NCBI GenBank assembly: GCA_034336665.1
Contig: CM067570.1
Span: 19,668,502-19,732,501, forward strand
DNA: 64,000 nucleotides
Direction: 5' to 3'
From: Luscinia megarhynchos
Lineage: Eukaryota > Chordata > Aves > Passeriformes > Turdidae
A program made the translations under genes and the position numbers. Numbering within the stretch: the first letter of the stretch is position 1; each line of letters starts with the position of its first letter. Shown here one piece after another: positions 11,266 to 26,200 of this stretch. The notes under the pieces are model-generated. The model saw nothing but the letters and a program-made list of their open reading frames with translations, had not been told where the DNA came from and did no database searches.

Positions 11266-14200
11266 GTAATAAATAGGCTGCGTTTCGGCGCTGGCTGCAG
11301 CCCTGCGCGTTCGGGCTTTCAGCCGAGGGGCTGAGTTGTCAGTCCTCGGCCCCGGTGTTTGACAGGTCTCCGGTCACGCCGGAGAAGTTCGGGGAGAAAA
11401 AAGGTGCAGTTTTGATGAAGAGAGTTAGTAGTGGTTAAATTTATTTCACAAGGCTCAGACCTGGAAATGTAGAGAGGAAAAACTGCACAGACACTTGCAT
11501 ATCTAATAATTGTGCTAGAAATAATTTTTTTGAGATTTTATATCATCTATTTCCCTAAGATGGCTTCATATTTTAATACTCATCTTAAATTCTTAGTGCT
11601 TCATGTTAAATTTGAAAAGAGTTAGCATAATAGGATAATTGGCAGAGAATTTCAGGTAAATGTAACCCCAGTTCTCAGTGAAACTGATGTCACAAAAAAA
11701 AAATAGGAATTAAACCCATTACAAACTGAAGTGAACTTTTTTGGTTTTTTTAGTCAAAACAATTACTGCTTCCATACAGTAGTTGATAGGCATCAGAAGA
11801 GAATGTGGAAGTGAACTGGCAATTATCTTATATTGCAAATACATTTATTGGAAGTCACCTGAAGTGTTTGCGTATGTAACTAGATCAGTAGGCATGCAAG
11901 ATTTACTGAAATAAAAATCAGTACGTCTGACTTACACTTCTTTTTTCTAAGACTGGAACTTTGCTAATTGTGTAGAGCTCCTGATATCTCAAATGCATGC
12001 AAGAAACTTTCATGTGAGCAGTTCATTTCATTAACGTTTCGGCCGCTTATTGCAAATAACAGTAAATACATTTTCCTGTCTTTCACACTAAACACCACCA
12101 GCAAAATGGAATTAGGTGTTTAATAAATCAAATTAATTACATGTAAAAGAATTCTCTGCGTATTTATACTCTGGAGCGTAGTCCTTGATTTCAAAAGTCA
12201 CCATGGAAGTTTAGTTGCCAATTTTAATACAGTTAATGACAAAATATTCCTTACTCCTGCTGTCTATAATAGCTAATTAAAAATATTTTAATTTGGTCTT
12301 TAAAAAAGACAAAATTTTGTTATTAAAGATCTGTTAATTCTATTTATAAAAACCAAATAAGATTCCTTCTTGTGTATTCAGCAGTTAAAGTTGTAATTAA
12401 TGTAAGTTATTAAGTTGCAGGAGCACAATAAAATTTTTTTCAGAAGCAAAGTTTGTTACAAACAGCCATCACTATTAAAACTATTGTGTTTCAGGAAAGT
12501 ACTAAATTCAAGAATGTTTGGACAACTCATTCTGCATCTCCTATTGCATATGAAAGAGGAAGAATTTACATGGACAATTACCAATGCTGTATTACCAGGT
12601 AATAGATTTACAGTTATGTGGTACTGACTTACAGATTTGAGATTGATTCTGTGTCATATTGCTAACTTTACTCATACAGATAGCTGCTGTGAATTAAATG
12701 GAGCTTGTTTGGGAACAAAAAATAAGCAGGTGATAGATGTCATCTTTCTGGTGCAGTATAAACTCAGCTTTCAGAGCAAGAATGGAAGATTAACATAATT
12801 TTCTAGTTTTGCACTAAAGAGCCAAATGAACAGTAGTTCTTTGTAGTCTGGCACCTAGCACTGTGCTAAAGAGCCAACCAGCCTATGTAACAAGCTTGGT
12901 GCTATGTGAATTCTGTATAAAATAAATAAATTATTCTTACAGCCTGCAGTATATTCTAGTTTTGGCAAATGTATTTTGTAGATCAATTCTCTGATCTAAT
13001 ATATTCTCCTGTTTCACAATCAGTTGCAGAGATGTGAGTTAGGAGGCAGGAGTGGTAGGGTAGAGGACAGGAAATCTGTGTGCACCAGCCCTTGTCTTTG
13101 CCTGTCCCTGCTGTGAGGGAAGTAGCATGGACTCGAGAACTGCATTGCTGAGGAAGTTGTGGGCAGAGCAGTATTATATGATACATAAAAGACAAACTAT
13201 TCTGACAGGGTAAACCACTAAGAGTTAATTAAGTTACTCTATCACCCACAGCTGAGATCTAAATCTGCTTTTATTCCTACATGGTCTGAATGTTTTCAGT
13301 ACTGGGTTAACCTGTCTAACATCTTTCATGTTTTTCTTTGTCTCATCCTCTCCCAGAGGGCAAAACTGTGCACAGTACAAAGCTTTTATTTTGTTGTCTT
13401 TTCCCCAACCTGGAAATGAAACTCAAGATAATCTTAGTTAGGAGGTAATATAAAAGGGGACCTTTAATGAAGGCCTTCAGAGGCAGTTATGGAAAGAGGC
13501 CCACAAAAGCCCACCCCTACAGGGATGAATACACATTTGTAGGTTTTGGGAAATCAGCATAATTGATAAAAAGCACCCAGTTAGGAGGACAAGTGGTGAT
13601 GCAATTCCCCCCTCAACCAGGTCAAGCCCCTTCTGTAAGTCCCCCCTTCAGCACCAGTTGTACTTTGTCGACGAGAATGTATTTCCAAGAGTTGTTCTCA
13701 GTCTTGGTTCCCAGGAAGAACCAAGATAGCATAGGAGCCTTGTACACCCAGGACTTGGAGCTCTGGAATTTGTTTTGCCTTTCTGCCTAGGAAAAGGTCA
13801 TAGAAAAGTACAGGAAAAACTAGCTACTAATACAGTAGGTGACAGAGTTACAAATATACATGTGAAGAATATAGAGAATATATCATAGGAAACACCCAAA
13901 TGGCATCAATTTTAATTAGTGGAGTTTTTTAAAGAAATATCTGAACATGACGCTGCACCTTTATGAAAGCCAGCATTGGAAGAACTTGAGGGGAAGGCCT
14001 CAGGATGATGATTAGTTTTGGAAATATGCTTTCTTCTTAATGTATATCACTAGAGCAAGAATGTTACTATTAAGTTTGTTACTTAAAAAAGCTAGAAGTA
14101 AACCCAAAACTAAAAACAAACGAAAAAAATCAGACAAAAAGATTTAGAGAAGGTTAGCTTATAAATATTACATTATATTAGCTATTGTTTATCAGGCATT

Positions 14201-17200
14201 ATTTTGATAGAGATTTCAGGTATATTTACAAAGTAAAAATAAGATGCTTAGATTTCTGACCTGCCTAAGGAGAAGGCAGGATTTATAAAATTGTATGAAA
14301 TGACTTGTTGATAGGAAGTGGTCCATAAAACAGACTAATAATCAGCAATCATTTCTTCTAGCATTGCACAACAGCCAAGACTAATTTATCAAAAGTCAAA
14401 GTGTGCCAAGTCTGAAAAAATAGAAGATGCTTTATTATTGGAATGCCCACTGGTAAGATTACTTTTTACTAGAGCATTTTTGTGCAAAATTTGATGAAAC
14501 ATTTAGGATGGAGTGCTTTTTCCTTCCAAACTATTTTCTCAATGTTTTTATAGAGTTAGGTCATTAAAGGTTTGCAGCATGTGCCTTATTTTTATTAACT
14601 GAACATTTAGAGGTATACTTCTCTGAATTTCTCACTCTGAATAGTGCATTCAAATGCTCTTTTCATAAGCTTTCATGGAAGATTTAAAAAACAGTGCTTT
14701 TATTCTTATGCTACTAATTCTAAATTCCTTACAAAATAAATTCTGCTTATATTTTTCTTCATTTTTTAAATGGCAAGGACATTAGCTGGGAGTTTTAGTT
14801 TTCTTCAGATCTATTGACATTAAAAAAACCAAAAAGCAGATACACTTTGAAGTGTATCTGAAGCCCATTGAAGTGACCCTGCCCAAAACGGTTCTACTGT
14901 TTCTACCTGATAATTACATAATTTCTCCTTCACCCAGTGCCCACAGGCCTTAGAAATATTAGCCCTATCCTTGTGGTGCCTAAAAACTAAAGCAGTGTGA
15001 ATACCATTTGTAGCAGTTATGTTGAGTTACCACTGAATGTCTTATTTTGAAATACTTAAGCCATTTTCTCTTCAAGATTGGTATCAATTAGATAAATAAG
15101 CAGTTAATTTTTGCAAGGCAAGGATTTTTTAAAGGGTGCCTTTTTTAGAAAAGGTAACTGTCTTGCAGAAAGTGTGACAGCAGATTATGTCATAGGTAAT
15201 TATTTGCTATGGACATGAGCTTAGAGAGACTGATCTGATTAGCAGGTAGTTTTTCTCCTTCAGTTTTTGAGGAATGTGTATTTACTTTTGTGTTCTTCTG
15301 ACTGTGTCAAAATGTTTTGTATATTCCTGATACAAAGTTTTTCCTAATAGCCTTTTTTTATGTAGGGGGAAATGCTACCAAATCCATCAGATTATAAAGC
15401 TTCCCTGATAGTCTTAACAGTGCAGAATTGGCTTCTACGTCTCTCTGCTGACAGTGGAGAAGTACTGGAAAAAGTGTATCTTGCTGGTTCCTGTTGCAAA
15501 TTCTTCAGGTATTAAACAACAACTAGGCTTTGTATCATTAACAGTCGGTGTAGTATAGTGGAGAAGGAGAGTTTAATGTAATTAACTGTGATTAGTACTG
15601 TAGAGGAAAAGGGCAATCGCGTTATTTTAGTACTACCCTATGGCTGACAACAGGCTTGTTAATCCAGAACATTACCTGCAGTACTGTTCCTGCATGCTCT
15701 TACCTGTAGAAGAATTTCATCTACTTAAATATTATGGGGTCAAATTTGGTATCAAGTTCCACAGAACCTAGCCTACTATTTGCTTTTCTCTGACAACTTT
15801 ACAGCCTTTACTATTGCAATGGCAACCTACCAGGGGAGGATTTTAAGAGCTGAAAAACAAACCTGATCAAACATACAAACAATAGGTTTAAAGTCTGAAC
15901 TGTTTTTCATTTGCAAAAGTTCTTCTCCATAAGGTAGTCATATTTCTCTTTTAAAGCAGGGCAGTTACTGCTTCTGATAAACTGCTTCTTTTTTTTTTGT
16001 TTTCAGAAAAGAAAGTGTTTTCTTTAGGCTGAAGGATAAGAAAGTGGTGATTATGAAGGGAAGGAGAAAAATTAAGATAGTGAATATTCATGCTTTCCAA
16101 ATTTTTCTCACAATCCTGTATGAAATAAGTCATTCCTAGTTCCATGGATTTCTGCATTATTGCAAACGGCAAACATCTTGAGCACCTCTTCCACATCAAA
16201 TACTGAAGTTTGCCTAAGCACAGGCATCTGCTTAGTTATAGTTGTTTACATTTTATGTGAAATAATATATTAATAAGTGGTTTTTAAGTGATTAAGGCAG
16301 GCCTTTCTTGTCACAAATAGATATCTGAGCTGGGATACTCCTCAAGAGGTAATGATTGTGAAGTCAGCTCAGAATAAGCTCCCTGCAGCAGCACGACAGG
16401 TAAGTGTGTTGAAAAACTCACAATTTTTACAACATTGATAAAAAAAAATTTCCAAGCACAAAGATGGGGGGGGACATTATATTTGGTTATTATGGTAGAA
16501 GATAAAGGTGTCCTACCTTTAATAACTGTATTCAGTATTGTTCTTTCCCAGGCAGGAATCCAACAGACAGTATTGTTTTATCTTGCTGTATTCCAAGTTT
16601 TGCCTCTTTCATTCATTGGAATGCTGGAAATAAACAAAAAGGTAATTTAATTTCTCTAATAATATGTAATCTGTAATGTAGTTCTATGAGAGCTGTAATT
16701 TAGGCACTTATTTCAGAATTTCAGAAGTCATACTTACAGTCTGTAAAAACAATTTAAACATTAGTTAGTAGCAGTGTTCTTGTGCCTTATAAGGGCATTG
16801 GGCAAATATTCTTAATGTTAATGACCAGAAGAGAAGATACAAATGGATTCTGTTACTGGGTTGCTCTTTGACATGCAGCAGGACTTTTAGCCTTTTCTTA
16901 GAGCAGTCATAAGAATTAGGGAACCCTGAAGTGTTTTTTACACTTCTTTTCACCTCCTTAAAGAAAGACAGATGTGCCTCTGACCCAGTCCTAGTAAAAG
17001 TCTATGAATTCTATGCAGTTATAAATGTTTCACACTTTTATTATCACTGTTACTGAATGACAAAAGTAAATGTGTCTTGCTTTATCAGTCAAGAACAAAC
17101 AACCTGTGTTCAGTTTCTGACCTATGAGTTAGTGCATATACTTAGGAAGAAACTTTGAGCCAGATTGTAGTTTTGACTCTTCTATTTTACATCAAGAAAG

Positions 17201-20200
17201 CTCTGGATACAAATTACACATGAAACAGTACAAACATGCAAACTCTGTCTTTTAGGTTCTGTGAGGTACAGTGTCTCCTAGGGTCCAGAGCTATAAGCTG
17301 GAGTTTTAGTTAGTGCTAGGTTGGGTTGAGGCTGTAATTGAAATTTGGCCTGGCAAGTGAAGGTAGGGGGTTAAACTTTTTCATTTGGGCCCATGAGAGC
17401 TTGGAGGTACTATGTATTGTTCTGTTCAAAATTAGTATTTAGGACTGGAATAAACATTACCAGTATCAAAAGTATTCTCATTCTGGTTAGGAATGGCATG
17501 CCACATTCATTGTGGTCATAGTAGACAAAACACGTGAAAGAGCAGTTCTTCAGCTGGATCTGTAGGCAGTACTCATCAGAGAAATGGTTAAAACTGTAAT
17601 GGAAGGGGCAGCATTTGGGATGTGAGAATCCACCCAGCAGGAGGTGCAAGCAGGGAAGGCAGTGCAGACCTGACACAGATCAGTGGAATGTAACTGTTAG
17701 GTTTGAGTTGGGGTTGGTGTTACTGCATAAGGCTGCAGAGTGCACCTCACATGTCAGCTTTACTGAGATGGTATACCACAATATATTCTGAATTCAGAGT
17801 GGCTGAAGTCTCAAGGATAGGAAGGAGACTTTAGGGCTGGAAGATTCTTAGAGTGTGTCTGAAAGACAGACCTAAGCTAACAAATGTATTGAGAAAGAGC
17901 TGTAAAACTAAATAAAAGGCATAGTCTCAGGGGTGAACATACCTTTCAGAACCAAACAGATCATAAAATTGCCGGTAGTGTTAAGATGTAAGTGTCTTAC
18001 AGTTTTTGAGTTTCTTTCATTTTTTATTGTTTTTAAGCCTGTTTTAACTGGTTTAATTGCTGTTTCATATAGTGAGTCAGATTAAAGAAAACTACATTTT
18101 CAAGCATATGTATTAAAAAAAATTGATTAACTTCACATGTTGGTATTAATTAAATATTATAGTTTGTGGGGTTTGCTCAGTAATGTGTTAAGCAGTGGCA
18201 GAAATGAATAGTGCATAATTATTAAAAAGGATAAGTCAGCTTCTCATGTATATGTCTAATTTGGATTCAGAGAAAAGCCTGTACTCTATGACAGCTGGAT
18301 AATGTAGTTTTAATGCAGCTGTACACAGTCATAGAGTTGTAATTAGACTAGTATTTTACCCTGGGGATGAAGAAAGAACAGAAGATCTGAAATCAGGACT
18401 TTTAGATCGAGTTGCTAGTTTTGCTAACGTGGGATGCTGAATAATATAATCTATTCATGTATGATAATAACTGGGTAGCATGATATGAAGATATACTGAG
18501 ACTTGATTAGAGTATGAATCTGCTTGCAGAATATGACTAATATAACCTGAGGTGTTACTGCAGTGCAGTGGATTAAAGAAATAGCAAAAGAGATGAGTTA
18601 CAGAAAACTTAAACACTGATAATAGAATTTGGTCAGGATAAAAAAAATAAAGTTATTGAAAAATCAAGGATATAATGTCAGTTATATGTGTTTTCTCTCA
18701 ATTATTTCAGCTCTAATAGAATATTTTTTGTTTCATTTTATTCCAGATTTTTGGTAATAGTGTGACAGATGTTGCTGTTTCTAATGGAATCCTGATTGTA
18801 ATGTACAGCATGGGTCTGGTCAGACTCTATAACTTCAAGGCCATTTTGGAACAGGTAATGAAATAAAGAGGTTTCATACAGTCCATGCTTTTTTGGGGTA
18901 ACAAGTCATAAATATTCATGTACTCTACGTAAGTTGCCGGGATTTATTTACGATGTCAGAAGATACAAATGGATACACTATCAGAAGAATTACTTGCAGT
19001 AGTTACAGGCAGCAAAACTAAGAGATACAGGGACTTCTGGGGAGTTACATAAATGTTACACCAGATGTCCTTCTCTCTACACACTAGTCTGTAGTTATAG
19101 ATGATTCTTAAGGCCAGAAGTTTGATCCCAAACAGAATGCAGTTAGACTTGTGAGTTTATATCCTTCCAATCAAAAATCAAACATTAATTCAAAAATAAG
19201 ACCTCAAACAGTATCTAACAAGATAAAGAGTGCAGTAGTAATAGAGAGTAAAACTAAGCAACAAGCAAGTATGCATCCATAAAGCTAAATTTTTCTGTGT
19301 TATTTTAGTTCATGGAACAACCAGTTGATTTGGGACAAGAATTCAACTGGAATGGTCAGGTCGGAGTTGTAGGAAAGTTTCCATTTGGTCTTCCATGTAA
19401 CATTAAAATAACAGGTAATTATGATCTTTGTATTGGCTTGACTGTGTCTTTATTAATTGATTGTGGCTTATTTCATACTAAGAAAAAAATTAGAATTACC
19501 GTGCTCATATTATGCTGTAGCTGTATTTCTGGATTTACATTAATGAATACATAAAATGTGTATTTATATGTATTTGCATACATAAAATATGCTTTACTTT
19601 ACTTGTCATTATATAGGACATAACAAAAAAACTGTTAGAGCAACTAAGTTATCTGAAAATCTTTATAATCAATGCATTAAATGGAAACTCCTTTATTTCT
19701 GAGATGTTATTGCTCTTGAGAAAGAGGAATGACTGGGATAGCTGTTAGTAGCACTCAGAAACAGTATATGGTATGTAAGCAAAAGATGTGAAAACATTTA
19801 CTCCAACTTGTAGAGGAAATTCAAAGAGACTGAATACAATTTTTCCTTCTTGCATTTTGATATTCTAGGTTGTCCAACATGTGCCGGTTTCAGTAAAATG
19901 AATTCCTCAGAAGAAAACAAATTATTAAAAATAATTCTAATGCCTCAAATCATTAACTTATAAATGTTCTGCATGATGTAATGACATCTTTCTCTAAAAG
20001 CAAACAGTGGCTTCTGTTGGTGCACTTGAGATTAGAATTTGGTGCTAAGAATCTTAATGACCAAAGCCTGAGGCTTCTTTAAAAATACATTCTCGCAAGC
20101 TTACACTTGAGGCATCTAAAAAAATTTTTAAAAGGTTGGTTTCACAGTTATCAAAGAATGCATTTATTTATTTATTTATTTATTTTGCATGTTTCTGTAT

Positions 20201-23200
20201 TAAATGTTTTTTTCGAGTGATAGTCCACATTAAAATGCCTTTTCTTTTCCATAGTGTCAGATAATATGAGACAAATCAATCCAGATTTATATAAAAATGA
20301 GAGAGTACACAAGCATAAAAGACACACATAGTGAAGTTATAATGCAATATTTTATCAAAGCAAAGTAATATGCTGCTATATTTGATGTCTCAGTTTTTGC
20401 AAAGGGAAATATTCACCCATTTTTCTCTCCATCTCAATCTGTGAAAACACCATTTAATGTTAGGGACCTGTGAAAAACTTGCCTTTAATAGGAAGATTTG
20501 ATCTCATGGCTTATAAATCATTGTAGTTTTTAGATTTAAAACCTGTGTACTGGAAAAAACTTTTTTGATCTTTAATCATATTCAGGAATTTGTGGTTTGG
20601 AAGTTTGGAACCCATGACATATATTTTTCATTCTTGCTTTTTGCAAATAGTTGCATTCCTGTGGTTTTTGAGTTGTTTTCTTTCAAGAATGAGATGGGCA
20701 AATGCTTCAGTGAGCAAGATATTAACAGTTTCAGAGTGCATATAATTTAACTATTCTTTCTTAGATAAGTCCTAGCCTCCCTACAGAAATTGCCTGAAGA
20801 TATGGGCATTATTACAGTAATGTTTTTATGGTGTGAGGTACCCAAAACAGAGTGTACAGAGTAAGTCAAAGGTACTAGAAGAGTATTCCGCATCAAGATC
20901 TGAGAAAGCAGTAACCCTCGAGAGGGAACTGCAGAAATGCACCTGGGTGCTGGATGAGGTAGCATAGCTGGTGCTGACAAAGAGTTCATAGCCAATGAGT
21001 TTCCACCAATCTTCAAAAGTTCTGCAGAATTAGTAGCTTTACTGGAATTTAGAATTGTAAAGATCAATGGAATTATGACTGTTCTGCTACTAATGGTGTT
21101 AACATTCCCGAATATTTGCAGATACCCCTCCTTTGCTATTTGAAGCATCTTCTCTGGAGAATGCATTTCAAATTGGAGGTTACCCTTGGCATTATATCAT
21201 CACACCTAACAAGAAAAAACATAAAGGAGTCTTCCATATTTGTTCTCTGAAAGACAATGCTTTGGTAATGGATTCAGAAAGCAGATTCTCTGAAATTAAT
21301 GTGTATTATGTTTGTCTTCATCTCTTATCCTGAGTAGGTTATAATACCTTTGTTTACCAGTGTAGTGCTTTCACAGGGCTCACCCCAGATTCAAATTAGC
21401 TATCCCATGGAGTCACGTGTAAAATACTTTCTTCTGAATCAGTACTGCTTCTCATATTTCCTTCATTCCAATAAAATAGTAGTGCTGTCAGAGCTACACA
21501 GAACTGTATTCATGACTTAAAAGTTAAGTTTCATTACCTGTTTCCTTGCATGGTAACATACTAATGCGCTTCTGACTAGTCAGCCTACTAAATGCTGACT
21601 ACAGAATTATTTTAAATTTTAACATACTGCAGAATAAATGTCCTTGATGTTTGTTGTTGATCTTTGACTTGCACCTTCTCTCTCTCCCTAAAAAGATTTG
21701 ATTGCTCAATTTAATCCCCTTCTGTCCCTAGAAAGGTTTTATTAGTTAGTTTAATCCATTCCTAATTAATTTTGTTTATGTACTATTCATCATCTGAATA
21801 CTATTTTGTGTGAGTTCTCCATCTCAGCTTTTATTTTTAATCTGGAATTGGCCTGAAGATCATTCTGTATTTTAAGCAACTTCTGGGCCTCTTCAAAGTT
21901 TCTTGACTAAATAAGTCTCATCTGTAAATGTCCTTATCTCTTTTGCTTTCCTGATCAATTATTTCCCTCCTATCTTATTTTCAAAACTGATGTTTCACAA
22001 TTGTAGCTAAAGATCAATTTTGATTCAAATGGATTTGCAGAATCCTTTCTCATCTGTTTTTTTCTACGTGGTTTTGTATATTTGGCAATTTGAATGATCG
22101 ATGTCAGTTAAATTTAACAACAGAAAGCCACCACCAAAATCCCGAGATTTTGACTGGCTTGCATCTGATTGCTGAAATCACATGGTTTTCCAGGCTTACA
22201 TGCTCCACAAATAATTTGCACCAAAGAGGCTATGCCTGAGATTTGAAGCTCAAGTCAAACTCTGTGCTAACGTTTGTTGCTTGTCTTGACACATCCCATG
22301 TCTTGGATACTCAAAACTGTTGAAGTGTTTGCACAGTGTAGGTTAAATCTTCATTCTGCTTATTTTCAGGAGAGATAGGACAATATATAGCTAAGTTGCA
22401 AGGTTATTGCTTATTGCATATTAAAAATCTCAAACCTGCTTCACTGAGTATCTTGAGAATTGGAACTGAGGTTTTTTTATTATTGTTCCACTGTCATCCT
22501 TTCTGGTCATGTTTAGGAGTAATATTTAAAAACCTCCAGAGGTATATAGTGAGTAGCTCAGTATTTAATCTTTAATTAGATCTGTGAGACTTTTAAAATA
22601 CTAATATTCTAAGCTTTCCTTTCCTTCTTCAGGCAAAAAATGGCATACAGGAGATGAAATGCTGTTCACTTGAACCTGACTGGATATATTTCCATCCGGA
22701 TATGTCAGGTAGAATAATCCACGTGGGACCAAATTTGATCAAGTATGAGCCTTTTTTACTCAAATCTTTTATTCACTAGAGAAGTTGCATAGCTGCATAA
22801 ATTCAGTAGTCTGACAATTTGCAGGCCCAAACACCCATCAGACTATAGAAACTGTAAAATCTATTAACTTCTCAGAATCAAAAATTCTTCTAGAAACATC
22901 TGCAGATTTCCATGTGGGCACTAGGGGTCACAGTTTGAATTTTGATATGAAAAATACTCAAGGACCACTGTGTCAAAATTTCACTGATAAACATAAATTA
23001 CAAAAAGAATTAATTTCCATTTTATTTATTTACTGTGCTTTATAAAAAAAATATATAGAAATGTTATAGTAAGCAAATTAGAATATATGACTTACTTTGT
23101 AATTTGTTTCTTTTGTAGAGTCTTAAAGCTTAAGGAAGTTAAAAATCATGCGGATCAAATGGAGATTGCAGAAGATTTTACGATTGTAGCCAACAGAGAA

Positions 23201-26200
23201 AACTGTGTGAGTTTAGTGTCTGAGCTCACAATGTGTGATTTTGAGCTATAAACAGGGGTTTGCATATTTCAGTAATCACTGTGTTTCATGGGCTTTATCC
23301 AAGGTTTATTGAAAGACGTTTTCTGTCTTCATTGGACTTTAGGCAGTATGAAAAGAATTTTGAAAACAGTAACGCTTTCAGGATAGATTTCTGAAACCTC
23401 CAGTCTCTTCTTTAGTTTTCAGCATTCTTTAATGTGTACTGTGTAACCATGTATCATGGATTTAAAACATACTTAAAAGATGGTGATAGATTTCCTTCAA
23501 ATGAAGGTGCCACCAAGTGATAGTTGTGTGCGTCTCTAGTGCTCAGGTAAGTTGATCGTACAAGCACTAGAAATATTTCAAGTCTCTCATAACTTAGGGA
23601 TAAGTCTTCAAAAGACAACAAAGACACTACATTGCTTCCAAAAGTCTGTTCCTTTTCCTGGCCATGCACACCTGTCATTCTCTTGTGACAAGTTTGGCAT
23701 TCATCTAATCCTTGGTGAGCCAAATCAGTGCACTGAAATAACAGAATAATAACCTGGCAGAAAAGGTGAGTACTTTCTGCTTGCTTGTTTTGCTGAACTG
23801 GAACAGAACAGGACTGACTCATCAGTGGATCAGAAGAGTGCAGAACGGTAGAATCAAGTGTGAGAGGTTAATTTAAAACTACTGGTAGAACTGAGCTCTT
23901 AAATCACCTCAGTTGTTTTATGAAGTCTTTTGTGATACAGAATCACAAAGACAATCTAATGTCAAAAAGGTTAAAGAGCACACATGAAAAAAATTCTAGG
24001 TAATGCCTTGAACTGTCATTTTGATTCAGCAGACAAGGTTATGTCTTACGTAAAAGCAAGTTTTTAGAGTTTGAATACTGTAAAATGTTTGCAATTCTGT
24101 GAGTTAATTTTTAAGTTTTTGCAGGAAAAGAGGTTTGTGTATTAAAAATCTACAACAAACTCAATAACAAAACTTGCATTGTATTCAAAGTTGCCATACT
24201 GCTTTTTGAGAGTTGTGTAGGTAACTTCTGTTACAGTAAGAAGAAAGAAATACGAGTTCTAATCCTGCCTGGGCTGTATTTATTCCTTTTGACTTCTATT
24301 AAGACACTAATAACCTGGTTTTTAATATTTCTGGTGTTAATCAACCCCAGTGGAAGCGGCCATGGTGGTTTAAGATGCTACTTTTCCCATCTTCTGGAAT
24401 TAAAAGTTTAGGAAAAGAATTGGTGGTAATTTAGCAGTCTTAATTCTCATTCCAGTGTCTTGGTTCTAGTTTCTTCCGTTCAAAAAAATATAGTAGCTGA
24501 GAACCTTTGCCACCTCTGTGGGACACCTCTGAATATAAGTAAACAGCAATATATCTCAACTTAAGTCACCAAGTTCATGAACTCATATAAAGAAAACAAC
24601 AGCACCAGCGTTACACCTAGCTAATCAGTGAAACAAGATCAGAAAGCAAAATATGTGAAACAGATACATTGTCCAGTCGATAGAAACTAAATTGCTCCAA
24701 AGTCTAGAGACATTTTTTTTTGTTTCTCCAAAGGTGAACAACAGTGTTACTGTAACAGCTTCTGGTCGAGTGGTGAAAAAGCGTTTTACCTTGCTGGATG
24801 ATGACCCAGAACAAGAGGTAACTGATGTAGTAAGAGCATTCATGGATTATTTTAGTGTTTAGCTAGCCAAAAGTCCTTGTTTTAGGTGCAGTGGGTGTAA
24901 CCATTAGCTGTGTATATCCTTGCATTCTTTATTCCTCTTCGACTTCCAGTTGCTTCACATGCTATTTATCATCTTTTCTCTTTGGTTGACATCCGAGCTT
25001 TGTATTTTTATGATTTTTATGCCCCACGATACCATAACCCCACGTGACTTCAATGGCACAAAAAATATACTAGTGTGACAAACCTTTGCTCTTTTATCCA
25101 TTTAAATATCTAATTTGAACATTTCTTATAAAGCATTTTTTGAAATGAAAGAAACTTTTTCTTTTCCTCTCCTTTAGGATCTTCTTTTTTATAGTATGTC
25201 TAAACTTTTTATTTTTCTCTCCCAGTTACTTTGCTTGGATTGTAGGATAAGATATTTAATACTTTTCCTTTAAGTAACTGTTTCTTGAGAATGAAAACAC
25301 CAATTGAGTCTTAAAAGGTTTTGAAAATATTTTTTAGCTCTCCAACTATAGCTGGATCTGTAATTGAGATAAGTACAACAGGTAAAATTCATCAATTTAT
25401 GGCAGTCACTTCTATTCTTTTATTCTGATTTTACTATGGTAAAAATATAGCACAGTCCAGTATAACCCTTAAGGGTCTGCAGTTTATTTCTATTCACCTT
25501 TTCTTTTAACCATAATAAAAATAGTTACACACTATTTTTTTTCCAGCTGTTACACTTTATTTTTGATTCCAGTAAATGTTTTTACATTAAGGAAGAAAAA
25601 GACTGGCTTGAATTTAAAGAGTACGTCACAATGAGATAAAGGCAATTAAGATTGTGAACTATGTTAACGTTTTGGTATCAGTTCTTCACTGACATATAAT
25701 CTGTGGAGCAAGAGAGAGATCTGATCAGAACATATAGATATTCATGGAATTAGTCTAATGTACCCATTCCCTCAAAACAAATGATGGTTTAAAGCTACAC
25801 CGTCTCTTAACATTTGTGCTTCAATAACCTAAACATACATCTTTGACCACTTCAGAAGTACTTATTTTCTATTTTCTGTATGCTACATATAAAACACATG
25901 TACTTGCACATTAGGATTTTTCAGAACATCACTTCCTTTTCTCCTGCTTAAGGAATTTTGCTGAAATACCCTGGCAGCTCATGTTGGGAAGAATGCCTGT
26001 TGGGTATCAGGCTCCCAAAGTTTTCTTTTGGATGAGAAGACTTAAGAACGAGAATTTGCCCAATTCTCCTTTCACGTGAAGAAATAAGAGCTATGCAATT
26101 TAGGTAGAGGATAATGTTAATTTATGTTTGATTTGTAAACTTGAGGTTTTGTTTTTCCTAAGACATTCAAAATTGTGGACTATGAAGATGAATTGGATTT

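Larger units (their letters stand above)
10230..11400. promoter_or_regulatory. CpG island, probable bidirectional METTL8/DCAF17 promoter
   Basis: A sharp rise in G+C and CpG relative to the AT-rich flanks covers DCAF17 exon 1 on the plus strand and the region where METTL8 must start on the minus strand. An E-box palindrome CACGTG is at 10318-10323. No TATA box is evident, as is usual for CpG-island promoters. Head-to-head spacing of under 1 kb implies shared regulation (inference). The long open frames on both strands here come from the scarcity of stops in GC-rich DNA and are not genes. Confidence 0.8.

Noticed and set aside
10467..11276. Long open frames on both strands in the METTL8/DCAF17 CpG island
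   Set aside because: They are Arg/Pro/Gly/Ala-rich products of stop-poor GC-rich DNA. Only the short conserved DCAF17 frame has homology.
20747..21166. Antisense open frame of 139 codons over DCAF17 exon 9
   Set aside because: A few frames of this length are expected by chance in 64 kb of double-stranded sequence. No family is recognisable, and it overlaps a conserved exon on the other strand.
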